The translations under genes and the position numbers were made by a program. From positions 4,118-9,940 of the forward strand of contig DPVW01000066.1 in assembly GCA_003529325.1 (NCBI GenBank): a stretch of DNA of 5,823 nt. The letters run 5' to 3'. This document shows, piece by piece, positions 1 to 5,458 of the stretch. The notes under the pieces were generated by a model. The model was not told where the DNA came from. It made no database searches and saw only the letters and a list, made by a program, of their open reading frames with translations. Each line of letters opens with the position of its first letter. The stretch's first letter is position 1. This stretch comes from Candidatus Latescibacterota bacterium. GTDB taxonomy: Bacteria > Latescibacterota > UBA2968 > UBA8231.

Positions 1-100
1 CCCCCGCCGGCATCGGCTGGAGACGCAGGCCCGGCGTCGCCTCCACGAGGGCGGGTAGCGCCAGACAGACGCACAGAACCACAAGGCGCAGCGTGGTCAT
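1..100 (-). CDS. Secreted protein of unknown function, N-terminal fragment
   Basis: An ATG at 98-100 on the minus strand opens a frame that stays open to the window edge, giving 33 codons. The translation begins MTTLRLVVLCVCLALPALVEA. This looks like a Sec signal peptide: a short N-region with one Arg, a hydrophobic core of about 14 residues, and a likely signal peptidase I site near LVEA or just after it. The mature part begins TPGLRLQP. No clear Shine-Dalgarno precedes the ATG. The frame is also open upstream to another ATG at 163, but that start would bury the signal peptide, so I prefer 100. It is transcribed away from lptF. A periplasmic or outer-membrane location is inferred from the signal peptide; too little is present to name a family, and an envelope role suggested by the lptFG neighbourhood is only a guess. 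Confidence 0.6.
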   Translation of the reverse strand, partial: MTTLRLVVLCVCLALPALVEATPGLRLQPMPAG

Positions 101-554
101 CGCAGACGCAGGTGCAGAGATGGATTCAGTTGGCGCTACGGAGTCGATTCGGCACACGCGCATGCTTCGGGTCCTGCCGCTACTGGACCGGTCGCCAGTC
201 GGCGGGAAGAGTCAGAGAAACCGCCGTCTGGCCCAGAGGCCACCTGACGACGTGGTGTGTATAAGAATGAGGCTGACCTGTGCGCACTGCGCGATACGCT
301 TGCTCCGATGGCAGGTGGAAGGCGGGTCACAACAACGTAGGGGCCACCCGGAATTCCAGCAATCGACAGCCACACGGTTGATTGGTGACATTGCAAAAGC
401 TGTTCCAGCGGCAAAACCGGGTGCTTTGGTATATTCCCGATGGGTTTCGCCCGCGACACTGTCACCGCAGGCACACAGGACCGCCACCAAAAGCACCCAC
501 CCATACTCCCCGTAGCCGCAGGGAGTTCCTTTCCTCAGACCCGCCAGACTGCCC
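101..554. other. Intergenic region between the secreted-protein gene and lptF
   Basis: This 454-base gap separates two divergently transcribed genes. Frames on both strands are open over parts of it, but their translations are rich in Cys, Arg, Pro and Ser, look like no known family, and have mixed third-position composition. I see no tRNA, rRNA, CRISPR or insertion-sequence end. The AT-richer part at about 360-440 carries the best promoter candidate (listed separately). A GGGGAG on the minus strand (complement of 506-511) lies 9 nt before a GTG at 496 that could open a short lipoprotein-like frame ending at 212; I do not call it a gene. Confidence 0.5.
427..435 (+). promoter_or_regulatory. 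Possible extended -10 promoter for lptFG
   Basis: The bases TGGTATATT match the extended -10 pattern TGnTATAAT with one mismatch, in the AT-richest part of the gap before lptF. There is no convincing -35 hexamer 16-18 bases upstream, which extended -10 promoters can tolerate. Transcription would begin around 441-443 and leave a leader of about 110 nt before the TTG start of lptF. A chance match is quite possible. Confidence 0.3.
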
Positions 555-1865
555 TTGGTTTCCCTGACTCGATACCTCTTGTCCCAACTCCTGGTCCCCT
601 TTCTTATGGGATTCGGCCTGATCGTCTTCGTCCTCGTCATCGACGTCGTTCTGCAGATGCTGGATCAGGTATTGAGCAAGGGCCTCGTCACCGGCGTGGC
701 ACTACAGTTGTTCATCTATAATCTGGCCTGGATCGTCGCTCTCGCCGTGCCCATGGCGGTCCTCATCGCCGTGCTCATGGTCTTCGGTCGACTCGCCGCC
801 GACAACGAATTGCTGGCCTTCAAAGCCGCGGGCATAAGCTTTACGCGTGTCATCACGCCCGTCGTGCTCGCCGCCCTGCTGCTCGCCATCGGCATGATCT
901 GGTTCAACGACCAGGTGCTGCCAGACTGGAATCACCGGGCTCGCGAGTTGGCTGCCAGTCTCAAACGGGCCAAGGCGGCGCTCGTCCTCAAGCAGCGGGA
1001 GGGCGTGTTTGTGCGCGATCTCGGACCCTACCACCTGCTCATCCGTCATGTCGACGAGGAGACCAACCTGCTGTCCGGTCTCACCCTCTTCGACACGGGG
1101 CAGCCCGGGCCACCCACGACACTGCGTGCAGCGACGGGGCGCATCGAAATCTTCGACGAAGGTCGGTATATGCGCCTGACCCTCGAGGATGGCGAGTATC
1201 ACCGCATCGACGGCGACGACCACGGTCGCATTTCCCGCGGCACCTTCGGGCGACAGGTCCTTCATATCCGCGACACCAGTCGTGACTTTTCGGGCTATCG
1301 TTCGTCCTATCGCTCCGACCGCGAGATGAACGTCAGCGCCATGCTCGCCGGTGTCGACGGGATGCGCCTCGACAACGAGCGAACCATCGCCGCCATCGAT
1401 TCCACCGTCGATGCCTTTGTGCGGGATGCCGCGGAGTCCGCCGATGCCACCGATCTTGCCGAACGCGGCCGCAGATTGGGCAATCGCATCGACAAACAAT
1501 GGAGTCTCATCGATACTCGCCGACGACGGGCCAACAGCTATCTCGTGGAGGTCCACAAAAAATTCTCCATCGCCCTCGCCTGTGTCGTCTTCGTCCTCGT
1601 GGGGGCCCCGGTGGGCGCTTTGACTCGCGCCCGCGGCGCCGCCGTGTCGGTGGCGGTCAGCCTGGTCTTCTTCTTCGCCTTCTGGATGTTTCTCATCGGT
1701 GGTGAGGAGTTGGCGGACCGCGGTTTTGTCCCGCCCGCCGTCGCCATGTGGTCACCCAATGTCATCTTTGGCATCGTCGGCCTCCTGCTGACACGCGCCA
1801 CCGTGCTCGATCAACCTCTGTTCGGCATGCGCCAGTGGCTGCGTCGGCGGAAGGCCACGCCATGA
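555..1865 (+). CDS. lptF: LPS export permease LptF (YjgP/YjgQ family)
   Basis: This is one of two paralogous inner-membrane subunits of the LptB2FG transporter, which extracts LPS from the outer leaflet of the inner membrane and passes it to LptC and LptA. The 436-residue product has the family layout: membrane segments near residues 13-36, 53-78 and 98-117, a periplasmic beta-jellyroll-like domain at about 125-245, then segments near 338-356, 362-384 and 393-413. The cytoplasmic coupling stretch ELLAFKAAGIS (85-95) and the HKKFSIALACVVFVLVGAPVG segment (from 334) are hallmark positions. It is about 70 residues longer than E. coli LptF (366 aa); the extra length is a charged helical stretch at about 255-335. 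The start is uncertain. TTG 555 is preferred because it leaves a short N-terminus before TM1, but no good Shine-Dalgarno precedes it and CTG 549 or 564 are alternatives; an in-frame TAG lies at 513-515. The stop overlaps the lptG start by four bases. Assignment as LptF rather than LptG rests on gene order and length. Confidence 0.93.
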   Translation: MVSLTRYLLSQLLVPFLMGFGLIVFVLVIDVVLQMLDQVLSKGLVTGVALQLFIYNLAWIVALAVPMAVLIAVLMVFGRLAADNELLAFKAAGISFTRVITPVVLAALLLAIGMIWFNDQVLPDWNHRARELAASLKRAKAALVLKQREGVFVRDLGPYHLLIRHVDEETNLLSGLTLFDTGQPGPPTTLRAATGRIEIFDEGRYMRLTLEDGEYHRIDGDDHGRISRGTFGRQVLHIRDTSRDFSGYRSSYRSDREMNVSAMLAGVDGMRLDNERTIAAIDSTVDAFVRDAAESADATDLAERGRRLGNRIDKQWSLIDTRRRRANSYLVEVHKKFSIALACVVFVLVGAPVGALTRARGAAVSVAVSLVFFFAFWMFLIGGEELADRGFVPPAVAMWSPNVIFGIVGLLLTRATVLDQPLFGMRQWLRRRKATP

Positions 1866-2938
1866 CACGCCTCGATTGGTACGTCCTGCGCCGACATCTC
1901 GGTTGCCTGGCACTGAGCGGCTTCGCCATGTGGATGGTTACCGTCGTCGTCGATCTCATCGAAAATATCGACACCTTCATCGATCACGAGGCGTCGTGGC
2001 GCCAGATCGCGAAATACTATCTCTTCCGCACGCCATACTGGGTATTGCTGGCGCTGCCGATTACGACGCTGCTGGGGACACTGTTTTCTCTGGGTGGACT
2101 GGCACGGCGTTCCGAACTCACCGCCGCCAAGGCCGCTGGCATCTCTCTGCATCGACTGCTCACCCCGCTTTATGCATTCTCTCTGCTCATGGCACTAGCC
2201 GCCATGGCATTCACCGATGTCATCGTGCCCGGCGCCACCTATCGTTACAACGCCACACGTGACGACATTCGCTCCTACAGTCGCAGCGACGGATCGCGCC
2301 GACAGGTATTGCTGCAGGACATTGCGGGTCAGTTCATATTCGCCCGCTCCTACGATCATCAGAGACGGCGAGCCCATGAGGTCACCTGGGAAAAAACCGA
2401 CGGCAGTCGCACCCTTGAACGGGCGACGGCACGGATCGCACAGTGGCGACCCGATCCGGGACGTTGGGTACTGACGGCTGGCTACTACCACCTGCTCGAT
2501 GGTCCCGACCTGCAGGTCGCCCCCTTCGACTCTCTCACCCTCACGCACCTGACGCTGACTCCTGACGACTTCTCCCGACAGCAGAAGGAGCCGGAGGAGA
2601 TGGACTATGTCGAACTATCCGACTACATCCAACGGGCCTTGAGCAACGGCGAGGACGTGACACGCCATCTCGTTGATTTGCACCTGAAGATTTCTTTCCC
2701 CTTCACCTGCGTCGTCGTCTTTCTCCTGGGTGCCCCACTCGGGGCCGCCACCCGCCGCAGTGGTAGGGCCAGTGCTTTCGGACTTGGTGTGCTGATCTGT
2801 TTCGTCTTCTACGGGTCGGTGAAGGCAGGTCAGGCCCTGGGCTGGAATGGCATCCTCTCGCCGTGGCTCGGCGCCTGGTTGGTCATGCTGCTCTTCGCTG
2901 CCATCGGCCTGCTGCTGCTGCGCCGGGCTCACACCTGA
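1862..2938 (+). CDS. lptG: LPS export permease LptG (YjgP/YjgQ family)
   Basis: This is the second permease subunit, expected to pair with LptF around the LPS entry cavity and to be driven by LptB. The 358-residue length matches the usual size (E. coli LptG is 360). Membrane segments lie near residues 15-35, 58-78, 100-118, 277-295, 303-322 and 333-352, with the periplasmic jellyroll at about 125-245 between the third and fourth. The coupling stretch ELTAAKAAGIS is at residues 85-95, the same numbering as in LptF, and HLKISFPFTCVVVFLLGAPLG (from 274) parallels the LptF TM4 segment. ATG 1862 is chosen because it overlaps the lptF stop as ATGA, a classic coupled start, and gives an N-terminus (MTRLDWYVLRR) aligned with family members. 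The frame is open further back to 1748, but that part lies inside lptF and is not homologous. The gene ends just before a strong hairpin. Confidence 0.94.
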   Translation: MTRLDWYVLRRHLGCLALSGFAMWMVTVVVDLIENIDTFIDHEASWRQIAKYYLFRTPYWVLLALPITTLLGTLFSLGGLARRSELTAAKAAGISLHRLLTPLYAFSLLMALAAMAFTDVIVPGATYRYNATRDDIRSYSRSDGSRRQVLLQDIAGQFIFARSYDHQRRRAHEVTWEKTDGSRTLERATARIAQWRPDPGRWVLTAGYYHLLDGPDLQVAPFDSLTLTHLTLTPDDFSRQQKEPEEMDYVELSDYIQRALSNGEDVTRHLVDLHLKISFPFTCVVVFLLGAPLGAATRRSGRASAFGLGVLICFVFYGSVKAGQALGWNGILSPWLGAWLVMLLFAAIGLLLLRRAHT

Positions 2939-2946
2939 ATGACAAA

Positions 2947-2977
2947 ACCCCCGGTCGCGCCAGACGCGATCGGGGGT
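2947..2977 (-). terminator. Intrinsic terminator between convergent units
   Basis: The arms at 2947-2959 and 2965-2977 form a 13-bp stem (ACCCCCGGTCGCG with CGCGATCGGGGGT) with one G-T wobble and a 5-base loop, CCAGA. On the minus strand it is followed by TTTTGTC, the usual order for an intrinsic terminator, and it lies 22 nt past the TAA of the minus-strand HEAT-like gene. On the plus strand it begins 8 nt after the lptG stop but is followed by GAGGACAC, with no T-run, so termination of lptFG there would be weaker or rely on the hairpin alone. Confidence 0.8.
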
Positions 2978-2999
2978 GAGGACACAACGATACCGCAGA

Positions 3000-4091
3000 T
3001 TATTTGAGTCCCTGCTGCAGGTGGAAAATTTTCAGTTTCAATGCAGGGGAGCGATTCTTCCACTTCTCCAACAGATCCGCAACCTGAGAGTGACTCTCGC
3101 CACCGGCGATCTTGTCACTCAAGTCCATCAACATACGTGCCATGCGTTCGAGGCGGTCATCCGTAGCATTTATCGTCAATCGCTCCAGATCGACGAGCAT
3201 CTCCGGCCCGATCAGATCCTTCGTGTTGCCCATGGCAGCCTTCATGAACGCCGCGTGACGCCGAGCGAAGGTCTCATCGGCTGCGCTGCGATTTACCAGA
3301 TATCGGATCAACTCGGCAGAGGGAGCCTGTAGCAGCACCTGTGATGCCAGACGGGCGACATGATGCCAGCGCTGCAGTTGCTCCCCATCCTCCGCCGAAA
3401 GTTCAGTGGTCCAGGTAGGACGGCTCTGCCCTTCGACGAACAACTCGAACAGCTGCCGTGTCGGCAGGTGCCTGAGCACCTGATTGAGGGCATCTCCCGT
3501 GACTCGATCGGAGACGCTGAGGATGTGGTCTACTGCGTGTGCCACCAGACTGGGAGACAGGCTGAGCAATCGTTGGGAGAGAATGCGGTCGATGTCGGGA
3601 CCCCGGCCGACGAGTAGTGTGTCGAGCAGAGCAACCAGGGTCGTCTCACCCACGGGCACGCCGATGGCCGCCTCACGCGAGACACCCTGAACGGGGTTCA
3701 ACAGAAACTCCTGCAACACTTCGCGGCCACGCAGCAACCAGGCGATAGCGGTAGCCGCCTCGGGATCCTCCTCGACGCGAAGCCACACCAGGACGCGCTC
3801 CAACTGCGATCGGCTCGACAGCCAGCGTCGGTGGAATCCGAGGGCCTGCAACGCCGGCAGACGACGCGGATCAGCGACGTCTTCGACGATGGCACACAGA
3901 CGCTCGATCCCCTCGTCCGTCGGTACGAGAAGCCGCAGTTGCTGGGCAGCATCCACCTGCTGCGCACTGCTGCCTTCTGTGAGAATCGTCACCAACTCCT
4001 CGAAATCGACCTCTGATTCAGATGCGGCGGGTTCCTCGATTTCAGCGCGTTCGGCGTCGGCGTCGAAGAGATTGCGGATATCCATCACCAT
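3000..4091 (-). CDS. HEAT/ARM-like all-helical protein, function unknown
   Basis: I do not recognise a named family for this 363-residue protein. It has no signal peptide or membrane segment and is probably cytoplasmic. After an acidic, disordered-looking N-terminus (residues 8-30, rich in Glu, Ala and Asp), nearly all of it reads as short amphipathic helices in pairs. Examples are 31-57, 62-85, 95-120, 139-162 and 166-192, where the spacing of Leu and Ala and the pattern of an Asp/Pro turn followed by a helix resemble HEAT or ARM repeats. The C-terminus (about 297-363) is more charged, with Met-rich helix 313-328 and a basic end. The start at ATG 4091 is chosen because GAGG lies 5 nt upstream; GTG 4088 and ATG 4085 follow in frame. 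It begins 7 nt after the stop of the PAS gene, so the two are very likely co-transcribed and may be translationally coupled. HEAT-type proteins usually act as protein-binding scaffolds; a partner in signalling or in the flagellar switch is inference only. Confidence 0.8.
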   Translation of the reverse strand: MVMDIRNLFDADAERAEIEEPAASESEVDFEELVTILTEGSSAQQVDAAQQLRLLVPTDEGIERLCAIVEDVADPRRLPALQALGFHRRWLSSRSQLERVLVWLRVEEDPEAATAIAWLLRGREVLQEFLLNPVQGVSREAAIGVPVGETTLVALLDTLLVGRGPDIDRILSQRLLSLSPSLVAHAVDHILSVSDRVTGDALNQVLRHLPTRQLFELFVEGQSRPTWTTELSAEDGEQLQRWHHVARLASQVLLQAPSAELIRYLVNRSAADETFARRHAAFMKAAMGNTKDLIGPEMLVDLERLTINATDDRLERMARMLMDLSDKIAGGESHSQVADLLEKWKNRSPALKLKIFHLQQGLK

Positions 4092-4098
4092 GAGTGCC

Positions 4099-5082
4099 TC
4101 AGTCCCTGTGGCCGTCCCGCAGGAAAAACTCCTGCAGAAACCAATTGATCTGCTCCATCGCAATACGGGCCTGCCCGAGCCTCTCCGTGTCCGGCTTTTC
4201 CAGAAAGCTCTCAACCATCTCCAGGGGGTCGACCATCTCCGTCTTCAGCCGCTGAAACAGTTCCTCCTGCACCTCGGCTTGAATCTGGGACACCTCCTCC
4301 AGCAGAGACACATCCCGCAGCAGGATGAGAACCACATTGCCCGACGGCAAGCGGTGACCTTGGAGGGTTACCTCCAGGGGTCGGGGCGAGGTCAGCGAGA
4401 AGGACAACGGACCCGCCGCATCGAGCGCCGAAAGTGGATTCACCCCCGTGATCAGCTCGAAAGCTGCTCCCTCCAGCTGCTCTGGCGCCAGGCCCAGCAT
4501 GTCGGCTGCCCGTCTGTTGGCCATCTGCCGCGCACCGGTCGGCAGCAGACAGAGCATGCCGAAGGGCAGGGCCTCGATCAGCTGCGACTCATCGATGCCA
4601 TTCGTCGGCGACAACTCGGCCAGCGTCTGTTCGATCTCACGCGTGAGCGCGTCCGCCCTGTCATCCATTGCGAGTAGGTCGAGGAGTTCTTGACCATTCT
4701 CTGCCTCGCCCTCGTGTGCGGGATCGATGGCGACCGCCCCGGAGGCTGCCAACTGCACTGCCGCCCCACCCTGGGTGGAGGACGTGTCGTGGTCGGAGGG
4801 TTCTTCTGGTTTTGCCGCCCCTGGCTCGTCGAATGCGGGCAGCGTGCCACCCAGGTCGAGTGTCAACACATACCCGGTGCCGGCAACGCGCAGCAGACCG
4901 GCGCTGCACAAAGCGGCAAATGCCTCTTCGAGGGCAGACACGGGTTCTCCGAGACGCAATGACAGAGCAGATGGATCATCGTCGAGGAAAGGATTCTGCA
5001 ACCACTCCTCAAGCACTCGACGTTGAAGGTCAGCCTCTGGTCGTGCGGGAAGGACTGACAGGTCCCAGCCGTACATACTCAT
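4099..5082 (-). CDS. Winged-helix/PAS protein with histidine-less kinase-like hairpin
   Basis: This predicted soluble protein of 327 residues has four parts. Residues 17-75 look like a winged helix: helices at QRRVLEEWLQNP and VSALEEAFAALCSAGLL, then a wing at RVAGTGYVLTL. Residues 82-132 are a low-complexity Ala/Glu/Pro/Gly linker. Residues 165-257 are a PAS-type domain: LIEALPFGMLCLLPTGARQMANRRA, then MLGLAPEQLEG, ending in strand VVLILLRDVS. Residues 258-320 form two helices like a histidine kinase DHp hairpin. In the H-box position the text is LKTEMVDPL (279-287), which lines up with the common SHELRTPL pattern but has Thr281 where the phosphorylated His should be; Glu282, Pro286 and Leu287 are kept. 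The protein ends there, with no ATPase domain, so it cannot be a working kinase alone. ATG 5082 is chosen for GGAG 7 nt upstream; ATG 5076 is the alternative. It may sense a ligand or partner and bind DNA or protein, possibly as a dimer. Function is not known. Confidence 0.8.
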   Translation of the reverse strand: MSMYGWDLSVLPARPEADLQRRVLEEWLQNPFLDDDPSALSLRLGEPVSALEEAFAALCSAGLLRVAGTGYVLTLDLGGTLPAFDEPGAAKPEEPSDHDTSSTQGGAAVQLAASGAVAIDPAHEGEAENGQELLDLLAMDDRADALTREIEQTLAELSPTNGIDESQLIEALPFGMLCLLPTGARQMANRRAADMLGLAPEQLEGAAFELITGVNPLSALDAAGPLSFSLTSPRPLEVTLQGHRLPSGNVVLILLRDVSLLEEVSQIQAEVQEELFQRLKTEMVDPLEMVESFLEKPDTERLGQARIAMEQINWFLQEFFLRDGHRD

Positions 5083-5210
5083 CCGAAAGCTCCAGGCTAC
5101 AGGCATTGAGCCGGCGTGCCACAATGAGCCCGGGGAGTGGGCGTGAAAGGGTACTGCTGGGGGAGGGAGACCGGATATACCGGGAACTGCTGATGCAACA
5201 GGGTGCCGGG

Positions 5211-5240
5211 AATATAGGACCGGCCGGAGCCGCATGGCAA
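5211..5240 (-). promoter_or_regulatory. Sigma70-like promoter for the PAS/HEAT-like unit
   Basis: On the minus strand TTGCCA (complement of 5235-5240) and TATATT (complement of 5211-5216) each match the sigma70 consensus at five of six positions and are 18 bp apart. Transcription would start near 5204, leaving a leader of about 120 nt before ATG 5082. The -35 box ends about 20 bp from the rightward sigma54-type element, so the two promoters are back to back and could interfere or share regulators. Confidence 0.5.
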
Positions 5241-5258
5241 GAGAGAAGAAGGATCTGC

Positions 5259-5274
5259 TGGCCCACCAATTGCA
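5259..5274 (+). promoter_or_regulatory. Sigma54-type -24/-12 promoter upstream of fliG
   Basis: TGGC, a 7-base spacer, then TTGCA fits the sigma54 consensus TGGCACG-N4-TTGCW. The invariant GG (5260-5261) and GC (5272-5273) are at the required distance, 12 bases from the second G to the C. Transcription would start near 5285, giving a leader of about 174 nt before fliG. Sigma54 control of middle flagellar genes, including rotor genes, is known in several bacteria (FlrC- and FleR-type systems), which makes the site plausible here. The activator-binding site is not identified; the GACCGGCCG copies at 5218 and 5291 flank it. Confidence 0.5.
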
Positions 5275-5448
5275 TGGGGAAAGGTCCGCAGACCGGCCGT
5301 TGGCGTTGGCAATCTTACGATACGCTGCAACTAGCCGTGTTTTCTGCTAGATAACTACAGAGCGAGAAGAGACAGATCGGACTCGTCGGGAACATCCTTC
5401 TGCGGTGGGCGGAACAGATCGACCTAGCGTCGGTAACTATCGAAGACT

Positions 5449-5453
5449 GAGGG
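5449..5453 (+). promoter_or_regulatory. Ribosome binding site of fliG
   Basis: GAGGG lies 5 nt before ATG 5459. It fixes that ATG as the start and leaves a 20-residue N-terminal tail before the conserved FliG domain. Confidence 0.7.
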
Positions 5454-5458
5454 ATACT

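Larger units (their letters stand above)
5083..5458. other. Divergent control region between the PAS gene and fliG
   Basis: This 376-base gap separates the leftward PAS/HEAT unit from rightward fliG and contains no convincing gene. It holds a sigma70-like promoter facing left, a sigma54-type element facing right, three copies of GACCGG (5169-5174, 5218-5223, 5291-5296; the last two extend to GACCGGCCG), and an 8-bp direct repeat ACAGATCG at 5372-5379 and 5414-5421 in the fliG leader. A purine-rich stretch lies at 5241-5252. The minus-strand frame is open to 5235 but this is best read as leader DNA. Confidence 0.6.

Noticed and set aside
212..496. Minus-strand frame from GTG 496 with a good GGGGAG at 9 nt and a lipobox-like start (MLLVAVLCACGDS)
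   Set aside because: No basic residue before the hydrophobic stretch, the rest is Cys/Arg/Ser-rich with no recognisable pattern, and third-position composition is mixed. Probably chance, though it is the best small-gene candidate in the gap.
93..515. Plus-strand 140-codon frame before lptF
   Set aside because: Low-complexity Arg/Pro/Thr-rich translation, a start that overlaps the minus-strand signal-peptide gene, and no RBS.
702..1556. Minus-strand 284-codon frame inside lptF
   Set aside because: It is antisense to a well-supported membrane protein. Its Gly/Asp/Glu/His-rich translation is typical of the reverse complement of GC-rich coding DNA.
1748..1861. Longer N-terminus for LptG, starting at 1748
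   Set aside because: It lies wholly within lptF and is not homologous to LptG. The ATGA overlap gives the natural start.
4092..4214. Longer N-terminus for the HEAT-like protein, starting at 4214
   Set aside because: It would overlap the end of the PAS gene, is Arg/Ser-rich and unlike the rest of the protein. ATG 4091 has GAGG at 5 nt.
3889..4677. Plus-strand 262-codon frame opposite the two minus-strand genes
   Set aside because: It crosses the junction of two real genes with natural starts, RBSs and tight spacing, and its Gln/Arg/Leu-rich translation looks like an antisense shadow.
5083..5235. Longer N-terminus for the PAS protein, starting at 5235 or 5106
   Set aside because: It would translate the promoter -10 region, is Pro/Ser/His-rich, and lacks an RBS. 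ATG 5082 has GGAG at 7 nt.
5331..5350. Small inverted repeat CTAGC...GCTAG in the fliG leader
   Set aside because: Only 5 bp with a 10-base loop and no T-run; too weak to call a terminator or operator.
5346..5354. GCTAGATAA as a sigma28 (FliA) -10 box before fliG
   Set aside because: It has an extra base compared with GCCGATAA, and no TAAA-type -35 lies about 15 bases upstream.
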